Shown piece by piece: positions 1 to 14,555 of a stretch of DNA of 64,000 bases. Position 1 is the first letter of the stretch, and each line of letters opens with the position of its first letter. The notes below the pieces were generated by a model. That model saw nothing but the letters and a program-made list of their open reading frames with translations, was not told where the DNA came from and ran no database searches. This stretch comes from Methylocella silvestris. Its GTDB lineage: Bacteria > Pseudomonadota > Alphaproteobacteria > Rhizobiales > Beijerinckiaceae. Position numbers and translations under genes: made by a program. The stretch covers positions 104,453-168,452 of the forward strand of contig NZ_PDZR01000005.1 of assembly GCF_002891535.1 (NCBI RefSeq), given 5' to 3'.

Positions 1-774
1 AAGCTGATGCGCGAAGCAGCGTTCGACACAATCTTCTGCGGCATCGAGACGCCCGAGCCCGAGGCGCTGCAAGCGATCCAGAAATCGCACAATATTGCCC
101 GGCCGATCCTCGAGTCGGTCAAGGCCATCAACGATCACGGCATGGAAGTCGTGACCGGCATCATCCTCGGCCTCGACACCGACACGGCTGAAAGCGGCGA
201 TCGAATCCTCGAATTCCTCGAACAGTCGAACATCCCGCTGGCGACCATCAACCTTTTGCAGGCGCTGCCGAAAACGCCATTGTGGGACCGGCTCGAACGG
301 GATGGACGCCTTCTCGACGACGCCGACCGCGAGTCGAACGTCGACTTCGCGCTGCCTTACGACGAGGTGCTCGCCATGTGGCGCCGCTGCATGGAGAAGG
401 CCTATACGCCCGAAGCCCTGTTCGCGCGCTACGCCTATCAGATGCGCGCGACGCGCCCGAACCGGTTACCGCGACCCTGGAGCCGCCAGCGCCTTTCGCC
501 GCGCAACATCCGCATGGCCATGATCATCCTTGCGAAACTGTTCTGGCATGTTGGCCTGCGCGGCGGCTACAGGCGCGCCTTCTGGACGTTCACCCTCGGC
601 CGGTTGATTCGCGGCAAGATCGAGCCGGTGATCAGCGTCGGCCTCGTCGCGCATCATCTCATCATGTTCGCGCGCGACGCCTGCTCCGGCCGCAGCAATG
701 CGTCGCATTATTCGGCCAGGAACCGCCCGCAGGGCGCCGCGACTCCGCTTCAACCGGAAATTGCGGCCGAATAG
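1..774 (+). CDS. B12-binding/radical SAM protein, C-terminal part (DUF4070 type)
   Basis: The reading frame is open from base 1, so the gene starts before the window; 257 C-terminal residues are visible. The beginning matches the second half of a radical SAM barrel (FCGIETPEPEAL, VVTGIILGLDTD), followed by a DUF4070-like tail (TPLWDRLERDGRL, FWHVGLRGGYRRAFW, GLVAHHLIMFARD). Such proteins carry an N-terminal cobalamin-binding domain and a CxxxCxxC cluster, both outside the window here. The group includes the hopanoid C-2 methylase HpnP and other methylases; the visible part does not let me choose between them, so no symbol is given. The last 30 residues are low-complexity and probably variable. 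Confidence 0.8.
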   Translation, partial: KLMREAAFDTIFCGIETPEPEALQAIQKSHNIARPILESVKAINDHGMEVVTGIILGLDTDTAESGDRILEFLEQSNIPLATINLLQALPKTPLWDRLERDGRLLDDADRESNVDFALPYDEVLAMWRRCMEKAYTPEALFARYAYQMRATRPNRLPRPWSRQRLSPRNIRMAMIILAKLFWHVGLRGGYRRAFWTFTLGRLIRGKIEPVISVGLVAHHLIMFARDACSGRSNASHYSARNRPQGAATPLQPEIAAE

Positions 775-1029
775 GCGTAGCTGGTCCCCGGCCTGTGGCA
801 TCAACGCCACAGAGGCCGAAATAGCGCGGCCGCGGACAGCAGCCGGACCGCGGGAAGCCGCGCGAAAATCGTTGTCAGCCAATTGTTAAAGCAACGTAAT
901 TCCCCCCAGGCGCTTTTCAGCATGCCCAGCGCCGCGCGGCCAGCCGGGATATACAGAGCCGACTCAGCGGATTGCGTTCAACAATACGTGTAAGCTACAA
1001 ATTCATAATTGGCGCGCGGGATCATTTCG

Positions 1030-3372
1030 ATGAGCGGTAGCAATTTCAGCTTGAAACGCGTGGCCGCCATTCTGCTCGGAGGCGTCGCGCTGCCTCTGCT
1101 TCTGCCTGCCTCGCAGGCGCTTGCCGTTTGCACTTTGACCTCGGTGACGCCGACCCTCGACACCGTCGAGTGCACCGGCAGCACGACAGTCGCCGCTCTT
1201 CCCGTCCCGGCCGTGCCGATCAGCACGCAACTGATTCTTGGCGCCGATGGAAACCCGGCGACCATCAACCTCACCGCGAACCTGCCGGTCTTCGTGACCG
1301 GCCCGGCGGGAACCTTTTTCGGCCTTGACACCGCCAATACCGGCGCGCCGAGTTCGATCGTCGGCTCCGGCACAGGCGTTCTCGTCCTTTCGCTCAACGG
1401 CGCTGATATTCTCATCGGCCAGAACTCTGTCGGCGGCGGCATCAACGCCAATATTACCGGGATCAACGGAAACGGCATCAACGCCATCGCCAGCAGCGTT
1501 GGCGGCGTCAGCATTACGACGGCGCCGGGAACGCTCGTCTCGGGCCTTCTTGAGGGGATCAGCGTCACTGTGGTTGATGGCAACGCCAATGTCACTTTCA
1601 ATGGCGACGTCAGGACCAACACCCCCGCGTCCTTTTACGATATCGCCGTAAGATCCAACGGCGCCGGGAACATCAACATCGGCGGATCCGGGACCGCACT
1701 CGCCGGCGGCATCACCGCAGTCAGCGCCGGTACAGGCGACATCACGGTTTCAGGCACCGGAAACACCATCGATCTCGTCAACGGTCCGGGCATCAATGCG
1801 GTGGCGGCCAGCGGCAATATCACGATCAACCGGAGCGGGTTCATCGTCGGCGCCCTCGACGGCGTCACCGCCGTCACCGGCGGCGCTGGCAACGTCACGA
1901 TCTCGACCGTCGGCGACGTCACCGGCAACAACGGCTTTGGCCTGCGAACGTCCGTCGTCAATGGACTGGCGACGATCAATGTCGGCGCCGGCAGCACGAT
2001 CTGGGGTTCGGCCGGACCGATCAGCCCGACCGGGACGACCATTATCAACAATGCCGGAACGCTAAGCTTCGTCAATGGCGCCACTGGCGCTTCGAACTGG
2101 AGCTCCGCGACCCTCAACGGCCTCGGCGGCGCCCTCGCCATCGACGTCAACTCCGGCGCCGGAACGGCCGACCGGTTGACCGTTTCGCGGCTGACGGGCG
2201 CCAATTTCATCTCGATCGCCAATATCGGCGCCGCCGGACTGATCTCGACGCCGATCCCGATCCTGACCGCAACAGATCTCGCCGGCGGAGCAACCGTCTC
2301 CGCCGCGCCGAGTCCCGGCATTATCAACTATACAGTGCTGCAGTCAGGCAACACCTTCAGCCTCGCCTCTTCCGTCAACACCAGCGTCGCCTCGGCCACT
2401 CCGACCAGCATCGACGCCATGCTGACCGCCCTGAATACGGGCTTCTTCCAGAACGCCAGCGCCTTTCTCTCGGAGCCGCCCGATCCCGGCAGGAACCAGT
2501 GGAACGGCGGTCTGTGGATCCGCGTCGCCAACGGCCGCAATGACATCTCCTCGACGACGACCGCCTACAACACGACAGGCTCAGCCTCGGCTCCGGCCAA
2601 AGTGCGCGCCGACTTCGACGGCTTCCAGACCGGCGTCGACCTTGGCGTCGCCAATGTCGAGGGCACCGGCTGGAACACTCATCTTGGCGTCACCGCAGGC
2701 CTCGTCAGCCTGCGCACGAATGATCTGATCCTCAGCAACATCACGAGCCAGGCGAACGTGCCGTTCATCGGCATATACGCCGCCGTCACCGGTCATAATT
2801 TCTTTGTGGACGCACAGCTCCGCGAAGACTTCTACGCGCTGAACCTCACCAATCCGGCGGCCTTTCTCAACAGCTCCGCGCTGAACGGCACGGCGGTCGC
2901 CGCTAACGCCTCTGCCGGCTACCGCGTCGATCTTCCGTCTGCCTGGTTCATCGAACCTTCCGTCGCCTTCATGTATTCGAACCTGCATATGGACAGCCTG
3001 CGCGTCGGGCTCGACGCCAGCGGAACCTCGTCCGGCACGCTCGATTTCAACCCCTTCGAGAGCGCCCTCGGACGCGCCGGAGCGCGCGTCGGCACGACCT
3101 ATGTGTTCGAGCAGGCCGAACTCGCGTTGCAACCCTTCGTGACCGGCAGCGTATGGCGCGAATTCGCCGGCGACAGCTACACGACGTTTTCGGCAGGCGC
3201 ATCCTCGGTGCCGCTGAGCGTCACCCGGATCGGAACCTTCGGTCAGGTCGGCGTCGGCGTGTCCGGCCAGGTTCTGAAAACCGGCCTGCTCGGCTTCTTA
3301 CGCGGTGACTATCGCTTTGGCGGCAACATCGAGGGCTACGCCGTGGTCGCCGGCATGCGCTACCAGTTCTGA
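1030..3372 (+). CDS. Autotransporter-like outer-membrane protein
   Basis: 780 residues. The ATG at 1030 gives a clean signal peptide (LKRVAAILLGGVALPLLLPASQALA, cleavage near residue 32); a TTG at 1009 would only add seven residues in front. Residues about 35-480 form a Gly/Asn/Thr/Val-rich passenger with many short GNxTI / GGxxNI strands typical of a beta-helix. Residues about 500-780 look like an autotransporter beta-barrel with alternating hydrophobic strands, and the protein ends in aromatic YQF, as expected for BAM-dependent insertion. Two Cys near the N-terminus could form a disulfide. No protease or adhesin motif was recognised in the passenger, so its role is unknown. It stands alone between unrelated genes. 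Confidence 0.8.
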   Translation: MSGSNFSLKRVAAILLGGVALPLLLPASQALAVCTLTSVTPTLDTVECTGSTTVAALPVPAVPISTQLILGADGNPATINLTANLPVFVTGPAGTFFGLDTANTGAPSSIVGSGTGVLVLSLNGADILIGQNSVGGGINANITGINGNGINAIASSVGGVSITTAPGTLVSGLLEGISVTVVDGNANVTFNGDVRTNTPASFYDIAVRSNGAGNINIGGSGTALAGGITAVSAGTGDITVSGTGNTIDLVNGPGINAVAASGNITINRSGFIVGALDGVTAVTGGAGNVTISTVGDVTGNNGFGLRTSVVNGLATINVGAGSTIWGSAGPISPTGTTIINNAGTLSFVNGATGASNWSSATLNGLGGALAIDVNSGAGTADRLTVSRLTGANFISIANIGAAGLISTPIPILTATDLAGGATVSAAPSPGIINYTVLQSGNTFSLASSVNTSVASATPTSIDAMLTALNTGFFQNASAFLSEPPDPGRNQWNGGLWIRVANGRNDISSTTTAYNTTGSASAPAKVRADFDGFQTGVDLGVANVEGTGWNTHLGVTAGLVSLRTNDLILSNITSQANVPFIGIYAAVTGHNFFVDAQLREDFYALNLTNPAAFLNSSALNGTAVAANASAGYRVDLPSAWFIEPSVAFMYSNLHMDSLRVGLDASGTSSGTLDFNPFESALGRAGARVGTTYVFEQAELALQPFVTGSVWREFAGDSYTTFSAGASSVPLSVTRIGTFGQVGVGVSGQVLKTGLLGFLRGDYRFGGNIEGYAVVAGMRYQF

Positions 3373-3445
3373 ACCTTCAGAGCGCGCCGTCACGGAGGGC
3401 GCTGATTTTACAGACCGACATCCTCTTTCGGACAATCGGAATCGA

Positions 3446-3913
3446 TTACGCCGCGCCGCCCGCAGGCCGCCATCCCTTTGGCGCAAGCTCGAAGCGGGCG
3501 AATTCAAATCCCGGCGCGACGGAACATCCGACCAAAGTCCATCGCCCAAGGCTCGCCGCGCTCTGCCACCAGCGTCCAGGCGCGACCAGCTGCGGCCGCT
3601 CGCCCCTGAAAAGATCCCGGCCGAGAATATGACGGCCGACCGTTTCGCCGCTTTGTGAAAGGCTGAGGGCCAGCGGCGCGCCGGCATAAAAATGCCAGAT
3701 CTCCGCGGCGTCGATTCTGTGCCAGTTCGACACCTCGCCCGCCTTAAGCAGGAAGTAGATCAGCGTCGAGGCGGCCCGCCCGGACGCGTCTGTCGCCTGA
3801 TCGCGAAACGTCTCCTTGTACCAGCCGCCCTCGGGATGACGCGAGAGGTCAAGCCGCGCGATGATTTCATCGGCGCCCGCAGCCTCGCAATCGGTCGGGG
3901 CGCGCCCGCTCAT
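3446..3913 (-). CDS. Cupin superfamily (DUF985) protein
   Basis: 155 residues. The sequence matches the DUF985 / Cupin_5 group: LDLSRHPEGGWYKETFR near the N-terminus, STLIYFLL, the cupin strand SNWHRIDAAEIWHFYAGAPL, and VGCSVAPGFEFARFELA near the C-terminus. The His and Glu residues of WHRIDAAEIWHFY sit where cupins bind metal or ligand. The substrate of this family is not settled. The ATG overlaps the gloB stop by four bases (ATGA), so it is probably the second gene of a gloB operon and translationally coupled to it. Confidence 0.85.
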   Translation of the reverse strand: MSGRAPTDCEAAGADEIIARLDLSRHPEGGWYKETFRDQATDASGRAASTLIYFLLKAGEVSNWHRIDAAEIWHFYAGAPLALSLSQSGETVGRHILGRDLFRGERPQLVAPGRWWQSAASLGRWTLVGCSVAPGFEFARFELAPKGWRPAGGAA

Positions 3914-4680
3914 GCGCGGTTCTTGCGCTCGCGCAGCATCGCGAATACCGCAGCCGGATCGGCGCCCGGCATACCGACTGCGGCCTGAAGCTCAGGCTCC
4001 TCGGCGCGCAGGAATGGATTGGTCGCAAGCTCGATCGAGATCGTCGTTGGCAGTGTGAATTTGCCGGCGGCGCGCAGCGCCGCGACCTCGGCGGCGCGTT
4101 CTTTGAGAAGCGTGTTGCCGGGTTCGACCGAAAGCGCGAATTTGGCGTTGGCGAGCGTATATTCGTGGCCGCAATAAACCTGCGTCTCGTCTGGCAGGGC
4201 GGCGAGCCGCGAGAGCGAATGAAACAGCACGTCCGGCGGCTCCTCGAACGCCCGGCCGCACCCCATCGCAAAGAGGGTGTCCCCGACGAAGGCAAGATCC
4301 TCCTCCGCGAACCAATAGGCGACATGCCCGCTGGTGTGACCTGGAAGCGTCATCACGCGGGCTGCGAGCGAGCCGACCATAATGAGATCGCCCTCGCCGA
4401 CCTTGAGATCGAGGCCGCCGATCTTTTCGGCCTCCTTCAGCGGTCCGACCACGCGCGCCTTCGGGAAGGCGGTTTTGAGCGCTCCGACTCCCTGGACATG
4501 GTCCGCATGGTGATGAGTGAGGAGAATGTCGGTCAGCTCCCACTCGCGCGCGGCGAGCGCGGCGAGAATCGGCGCGCCGTCGGGCGCGTCGATCGCAGCG
4601 GTGGCGCGCGTCTCGGGATCATGCACAAGCACGCCGAAATTATCGCTGAGGCAGATGAATTGATGGATGTGGGGCGCCAT
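3910..4680 (-). CDS. gloB: Hydroxyacylglutathione hydrolase (glyoxalase II)
   Basis: 256 residues from the ATG at 4680; the open frame runs further upstream, but MAPHIHQFICLSDNFGVLVHD is the usual N-terminus of the family. It is a metallo-beta-lactamase fold enzyme hydrolysing S-D-lactoylglutathione to lactate and glutathione in methylglyoxal detoxification. Metal ligands are visible: THHHADH, the LPGHTSGH histidine, the FVGDTLFAMGCGR aspartate and the YCGHEYT histidine. The C-terminal HAGH domain is present (TTISIELATNPFLRA). It is divergent from the methyltransferase gene at 4897 and overlaps the downstream cupin gene. Confidence 0.93.
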   Translation of the reverse strand: MAPHIHQFICLSDNFGVLVHDPETRATAAIDAPDGAPILAALAAREWELTDILLTHHHADHVQGVGALKTAFPKARVVGPLKEAEKIGGLDLKVGEGDLIMVGSLAARVMTLPGHTSGHVAYWFAEEDLAFVGDTLFAMGCGRAFEEPPDVLFHSLSRLAALPDETQVYCGHEYTLANAKFALSVEPGNTLLKERAAEVAALRAAGKFTLPTTISIELATNPFLRAEEPELQAAVGMPGADPAAVFAMLRERKNRA

Positions 4681-4896
4681 TGCTTGCTTTCCTGCGCGTG
4701 CTGTCCTGCGCGCGTTCCCATGCTGCGGCGTGAGTTTGCCACGCCTGTCTTCGACATCAAACCGCAGGGACCGGGTTGATCGCCATAGAATGTGCGCAAG
4801 CTCTGCGCGCTCAAAGGGTAAGGGTTTATTTTTCGCGAGCCAGGGCTGATGATCGCGGGCGGGCTTTTGCCCAGGATCTCTTACGCCCGGCAGGCC

Positions 4897-5664
4897 ATGT
4901 CGCTCGATGTCATCGATCTGCGCTCCTTCTATGATTCGCTCGCGGGCGATCTCGCGCGGCGGCTGATTGCGCGCATCGTGCGGGAGCGGTTTTCCAACTG
5001 CGCGGGATATTCGATCCTCGGGGTCGGCTACGCCACGCCTTATCTTGGCGTCTTTCGCGACGAGGCGGTGCGCGTGCTCGCCTTCATGCCAGCGCAGCAG
5101 GGGGTCGTCCACTGGCCGGCCGCCGCCTGCTGCGCGTCGGCGCTGGTGGAAACCATCGCGATGCCGCTGCCGGACTCTTCGATCGACCGGGCGATTCTGA
5201 TCCACGGCCTCGAAACGACCGAGCATCCGCGGGAGCTTCTGACCGAGATCTGGCGCGTCCTTACGCCCGGCGGGCGGGTCATCATCGTCGCGCCAAGCCG
5301 GTCCGGCCTCTGGGCGCGTCTCGACCGCACGCCGTTCGGGCACGGCCAGCCGTTCTCCCGCAGCCAGCTGCGCGACTTGATGCGCGACACGCTGTTTTCC
5401 CCGACGCATTGGACCGAGGCGCTTTATGCGCCGCCGTTCCGCCATAAAACGCTGCTGCGCGCCGGCGTCATCTTCGAGAAGATCGGCGCCTTCTTCGGCC
5501 TGCCGGGAGCTGGCGTTCTGATCGTCGAGGCGACGAAGCAGCTGTATCGCCCGGTGCCGGCGACGCAGCGCGCCCAGGAGGCTTTGCCGCAATTCGCGCC
5601 GGCAGCCGACCCCGTTGGCGCGCCCATCTCGACGCGCAGCCGATTTAGATTCGACCGCGGATAG
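4897..5664 (+). CDS. SAM-dependent methyltransferase (class I)
   Basis: 255 residues from the ATG at 4897 (MSLDVIDLRSFYDSLAG); an ATG at 4849 in the same frame would add 16 residues that look less conserved. Class I features: ILGVGYATPYL as the glycine-rich SAM loop, ETIAMPLPDSSIDRAILIHGLETTEHP as the Methyltransf_11 motif, and EIWRVLTPGGRVIIVAPSRSGLWAR. The substrate is unknown. It is divergent from gloB, an arrangement I believe is common in Hyphomicrobiales. Its 3' end overlaps the convergent esterase gene by 20 bases. Confidence 0.82.
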   Translation: MSLDVIDLRSFYDSLAGDLARRLIARIVRERFSNCAGYSILGVGYATPYLGVFRDEAVRVLAFMPAQQGVVHWPAAACCASALVETIAMPLPDSSIDRAILIHGLETTEHPRELLTEIWRVLTPGGRVIIVAPSRSGLWARLDRTPFGHGQPFSRSQLRDLMRDTLFSPTHWTEALYAPPFRHKTLLRAGVIFEKIGAFFGLPGAGVLIVEATKQLYRPVPATQRAQEALPQFAPAADPVGAPISTRSRFRFDRG

Positions 5665-6340
5665 CCGGGTCGATCTCGATCTTGAAGCTGCTGGCCAGAA
5701 AAAGGCCGCCGTGCTTCAGCCCCGGGCCATCGATGCCATGACCGAGACCCGACGAAAAATGCCATTGGCACGGGACATTGGCGCCGGACAGCGCCTCCGC
5801 CGACAAAAACAGGGCCTCGGGCGAAATGACGTCGTCTTCGCTGCCATGAACCAGCAGGATCGACGGCGGCTTCATCCCCTTGGCGGCGACGGCTTCTTGC
5901 AGATGCTCCGGACCGACGACCTCCCCCGAATAGCCGAGGATGGCGGCGGGCGAGCGGGCGCGGCGAAGACCGACATGAAGCGCCATCATCGTCCCTTGGC
6001 TGAACCCGACGAGCGCGAGCTTCGAATCATCCAGTTTGTGGCGCTCGAGCTCGGCGTCGAGGAAAGCCTGGAGGCCCGGCGCCGCCTTGTTGACGCCGGC
6101 CCAGCGCTCCTGCGGATCGCGCATCGTCAGGGGAAACCATTGCCGGCCGCCCGGCGCCTGCACGCAAGGGTCGGGCGCATGCGGCGAGGCGAAGGCGGCG
6201 TCTGGCATGAAAGGCTGCCATTGCCGCGCAAGTTCGATCAGATCATTGCCGTCGGCGCCGTACCCATGCAGAAAAACGACGAGTTGCTTGGCCGTTCGCG
6301 ATTTCGCCGCAAGGCGCGGGCCGTCAATCTGTGCCGCCAT
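5645..6340 (-). CDS. Carboxylesterase / phospholipase family serine hydrolase
   Basis: 231 residues of the Abhydrolase_2 family (YpfH-like carboxylesterases). LVVFLHGYGADGNDL gives the oxyanion loop, LVGFSQGTMMAL the nucleophile elbow (GFSQG), SILLVHGSEDDVISPEA the acid and GLGHGIDGPGL the catalytic histidine, so the triad is complete. No signal peptide is present, so it is probably cytosolic and acts on short acyl esters or thioesters. It converges on the methyltransferase gene with a 20-base overlap. Confidence 0.88.
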   Translation of the reverse strand: MAAQIDGPRLAAKSRTAKQLVVFLHGYGADGNDLIELARQWQPFMPDAAFASPHAPDPCVQAPGGRQWFPLTMRDPQERWAGVNKAAPGLQAFLDAELERHKLDDSKLALVGFSQGTMMALHVGLRRARSPAAILGYSGEVVGPEHLQEAVAAKGMKPPSILLVHGSEDDVISPEALFLSAEALSGANVPCQWHFSSGLGHGIDGPGLKHGGLFLASSFKIEIDPAIRGRI

Positions 6341-6548
6341 GAGAAGATATCCGCGGGTGGGGGGAGCGATTTTGGTCCCTCGCCATTAGAGCATGGCGCG
6401 GAAAAGTGGAACCCTTGCGCCTCATTTTCCCTCGCGCGAGGCGCTGAGTTAGACGTTTACCGGCGCGCAAGGCGAGATTATGCTTTGCCGGCGATGGCGG
6501 CGCGGGGTTTGCGCCGTCCTGCGGATCGCGCCATCCCGAGGAGCGCGC

Positions 6549-6764
6549 ATGTATATCATCGCCCGCAACATCACCGGCCCGCGGCTGCGCTGCGAGGCCA
6601 TGATGGTCGACAAGAAGACCTTCACGCCCTGGCCCCCGACAAGCGAGGACGGCTGGCGCCGCGCCTACAAGTTCCGCGACAAGCTGATGGCCGAGGTCGT
6701 ACGCATGGAGGCCGACCCGATGGGCAAACAGCTCAAGGTCATTGAGGCGGTTTATATTCCGTGA
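6549..6764 (+). CDS. Small conserved-looking hypothetical protein (71 aa)
   Basis: 71 residues from the ATG at 6549 (MYIIARNITGPRLRCEAMMVDKK). The frame extends upstream but the region before 6549 is low-complexity. The protein is basic and soluble with no motif I recognise; it is mainly supported by sensible amino-acid composition, third-position GC and a start just after a GAGGAGC ribosome-binding-like stretch. It converges on msrB, leaving seven bases between the stops. Confidence 0.6.
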   Translation: MYIIARNITGPRLRCEAMMVDKKTFTPWPPTSEDGWRRAYKFRDKLMAEVVRMEADPMGKQLKVIEAVYIP

Positions 6765-6771
6765 GGCCCGC

Positions 6772-7173
6772 TCATTCGGGCGTAAAATTCATCGCCACGC
6801 CATTGATGCAATAGCGCAGGCCCGTGGGCGGCGGACCGTCGGGAAAAACATGGCCAAGATGGCTGCCGCAGCGACTGCAATGGCACTCGGTCCGGCGCAT
6901 GCCGTAGCTGCGGTCTTCCGAGGTCTCGACAGCGCCGGGCAGCGGATCGTTAAAGCTTGGCCAGCCGGTGCCGCTCTCGAATTTGCCGTGCGAGGCGAAA
7001 AGCTTCTGGTCGCAGCCGGCGCAGGAAAAAACGCCCGCGCGCTTCTCGTAGTTCAGCGCGCAGCTTCCGGCCGGCTCGGTGCCATGGCCGCGCATGATGC
7101 GGTACTGCTCGGGGTCAAGAATCTTACGCCATTCTTCTTCGGTATGGGTGACCGGAAAAGTTTTCACATCCAT
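6772..7173 (-). CDS. msrB: Peptide-methionine (R)-S-oxide reductase
   Basis: 133 residues from the ATG at 7173 (MDVKTFPVTHTEEEWRKIL); an ATG at 7224 would add an unlikely 17-residue leader. The enzyme reduces methionine-R-sulfoxide in proteins. Two CxxC zinc pairs are visible (CAGC and CSRC), with SGTGWPSF substrate-binding residues, HLGHVFPDGP, and the catalytic Cys in LRYCINGVAMNF. The protein is the normal size for a single-domain cytosolic MsrB. Confidence 0.93.
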   Translation of the reverse strand: MDVKTFPVTHTEEEWRKILDPEQYRIMRGHGTEPAGSCALNYEKRAGVFSCAGCDQKLFASHGKFESGTGWPSFNDPLPGAVETSEDRSYGMRRTECHCSRCGSHLGHVFPDGPPPTGLRYCINGVAMNFTPE

Positions 7174-7273
7174 GCGCTGCGCTCCACGCCAGGGTCCTAA
7201 TGACAGCCAGTTATGTAGGCGCATTTTCCGGATCCGAAAGTGCGCCGCTGCAGCCTTCAGGGCGGAGCGGCTT

Positions 7274-12885
<5,612 letters not shown>

Positions 12886-12945
12886 TGTTGTATCTCCCCC
12901 GCCTGTGACGCCCCTGTCGGCGACCCCACGGCTTGACTTGACTGG

Positions 12946-12961
12946 GCCCCGCGACCGGGGC
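12946..12961 (-). promoter_or_regulatory. Perfect GC hairpin in the clpB leader
   Basis: GCCCCG and CGGGGC with a CGAC loop form a perfect 6-bp stem 60-76 bases upstream of the clpB ATG. It would lie in the 5' untranslated region if transcription starts above it. Position in front of a heat-shock gene makes an RNA structural role possible, but there is no clear ribosome-binding-site pairing, so function is only a guess. Confidence 0.35.
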
Positions 12962-13156
12962 TGTGTTCTTTGTCAAATGTAGGAAAGAAAAGCGTAGGCG
13001 GAAGGGTTTTGCCCGTTATCCCGGCTAAAACTCGGCCAGACAAATTTGCCGCGCAGCGGTTTGGCCCGGGCGCCGCGCGACCTATTCATTGTTGGGCGCA
13101 ACCTGAACGATCAGATCGATTCGGAGCCGCCCGAAGAGGCTCCGACCGAGCGTTCG

Positions 13157-13408
13157 CTAGCGGCAGACGCGCCGCGATCCCCACGGCCCATGCTGCCACC
13201 AGCAGCGCGGCCCCGGCGCGACCCGCCGGATCGGACGGCAATGACCCCAGCGGTCCCGCGCCCACCCCGGCCCGCAGCCGGCGCGCGCCTGCGTCACCTC
13301 GGAAAGCGACGGCATAGGAGACGGCGGAGCCGGAAACGCCTGCGCCTCGAAAGCTGTCAGCGAAATGGAAATCGCCGCAGCGGCAATCGCAATTCTTGTT
13401 CTCATCAC
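13157..13408 (-). CDS. Small secreted GCG/CRP-motif protein
   Basis: 83 residues. A signal peptide is evident (MMRTRIAIAAAAISISLTAFEAQAFPAPP), followed by a short mature part with GCGPGWARDRWGHCRP, the Cys-Gly-Pro-Gly-Trp ... Gly-His-Cys-Arg-Pro pattern of small periplasmic proteins common in Bradyrhizobium-like bacteria. Two of the Cys could form a disulfide, and the Trp/Arg/His content is high. The function of the group is not known to me. Two consecutive ATG codons (13408 and 13405) are both possible starts. An overlapping minus-strand frame (13086-13412) lacks any of these features. Confidence 0.75.
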   Translation of the reverse strand: MMRTRIAIAAAAISISLTAFEAQAFPAPPSPMPSLSEVTQARAGCGPGWARDRWGHCRPIRRVAPGPRCWWQHGPWGSRRVCR

Positions 13409-13553
13409 TCACCTGTTTGGCCTTCGCGCCAGACGAAACAACGGCGCGTAGTCCAACGCAAGACAGATGACGGGGTTCACCGACGATTTGAACGAGGCGG
13501 CAGGGACGCTACCGAAACGTTGCATAGCGGCGAAAGCGAGAAACCCGATGCCC

Positions 13554-14555
13554 TCAGTCTCCGACAGGATCCTTGGCGCTCGATTGTTCGTCGTTGGAAT
13601 CATGCGCCTCGTTCGCCTGATCGATCGCCATTTCGGCCTTGCTGCGGCGGCGGCGGCGCGGACGCAGGTGAAATCCATTCGATTCGCGGTCGACCTCGAC
13701 GCGGTCCTCGCTGATCGGAACGAGACTGTCGAGCGCCACGGTCGGATCGAGCGATTCGGGCAGCGTCTCGGAGGGCTGGCGCACCGGGGCCGTTATGAAG
13801 GCCGGCAGCCCGTTCGGCTGAACCTCTTCGACGGGCGCCCGTTCGGCCCGTGAGTCGCGGGGAAGATCGCTGCGAAACTCGCGGCCGCGACGGGAAGTGC
13901 GATTGTCCTGATCGGGCGAGCCGGGCTGGTTGCGCGACAGATCTCTCGGGCCGCGCTGTTCCGGCTGGCTGTATCGCTCCTGCCCGCCGCTGCGATCCTG
14001 GCGGTCCTGAGGGGAGCGTTCGGCATAGGCGCGCGGCTCTTGCTGCTGTCTCTCCTGATAAGGCGCAACGCGCGGTCCTTGCGGCTGCCGATCCTGGCCG
14101 TTGGTCGGGTAGAAAGGCCGGTCGGCCACGGGCTGCGGGCCACCGCCCGGCGGCGGCTGCGGCGCAAATGCCGGCTGCGGCGCGGGGAAACGCTCGATCG
14201 GCGAGGCGAACCGATCCGGCAGGGCGGCGAAATCATCATCGCCGTCGATCTCCTCCGCCAGGGCGTCGCCGGGCTGCCGTTGATAGCCAGATCCCTGCTG
14301 CTGCGCCTGAGCGAGCGCGATCAGGCGGAAATAATGTTCGGCGTGCTGCAGATAGCTTTCCGCAGTGACGGGGTCGCCCGACGATTGGGCGTCGCGGGCA
14401 AGCTGCAGATATTTCTCGCCGATATGGTGGGCGGTGCCGCGAATCTTGACGTCGGGACCGCTCGACTCATAGGAGCGCGTCAGCGGATTGGGACCTTTGC
14501 GATTATTGTTCGGCCGGCCACGCATGCGTTGTTTGTTGTTCTGTCCAGGTCTCAT
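13554..14555 (-). CDS. DUF4167 domain-containing protein
   Basis: 333 residues from the ATG at 14555. The first 80 residues are the DUF4167 domain (RGRPNNNRKGPNPLTRSYESSGPDVKIRGTAHHIGEKYLQLARDAQSSGDPVTAESYLQHAEHYFRLI broadly), basic at the very start and helical after; the sequence resembles a short TPR-like helical pair. The remaining 250 residues are low-complexity, rich in Pro, Gln, Arg, Asp and Ser, with a basic RPRRRRRSK patch near the C-terminus, suggesting a disordered nucleic-acid-binding tail. Function is not established. It lies downstream of prmC, the usual neighbour of this family in Hyphomicrobiales. Confidence 0.9.
   Translation of the reverse strand: MRPGQNNKQRMRGRPNNNRKGPNPLTRSYESSGPDVKIRGTAHHIGEKYLQLARDAQSSGDPVTAESYLQHAEHYFRLIALAQAQQQGSGYQRQPGDALAEEIDGDDDFAALPDRFASPIERFPAPQPAFAPQPPPGGGPQPVADRPFYPTNGQDRQPQGPRVAPYQERQQQEPRAYAERSPQDRQDRSGGQERYSQPEQRGPRDLSRNQPGSPDQDNRTSRRGREFRSDLPRDSRAERAPVEEVQPNGLPAFITAPVRQPSETLPESLDPTVALDSLVPISEDRVEVDRESNGFHLRPRRRRRSKAEMAIDQANEAHDSNDEQSSAKDPVGD

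Noticed and set aside
2581..3132. Minus-strand frame opposite the autotransporter barrel
   Set aside because: Shadow with Gly/Arg/Asp-rich random-like composition.
4681..5592. Upstream extension of the gloB frame by 300 codons
   Set aside because: It is antisense to the methyltransferase gene, Arg-rich, and gloB has a natural start at 4680.
13086..13412. Alternative minus-strand frame overlapping the GCG/CRP gene
   Set aside because: The other frame has a signal peptide and the family motif; this one has neither.
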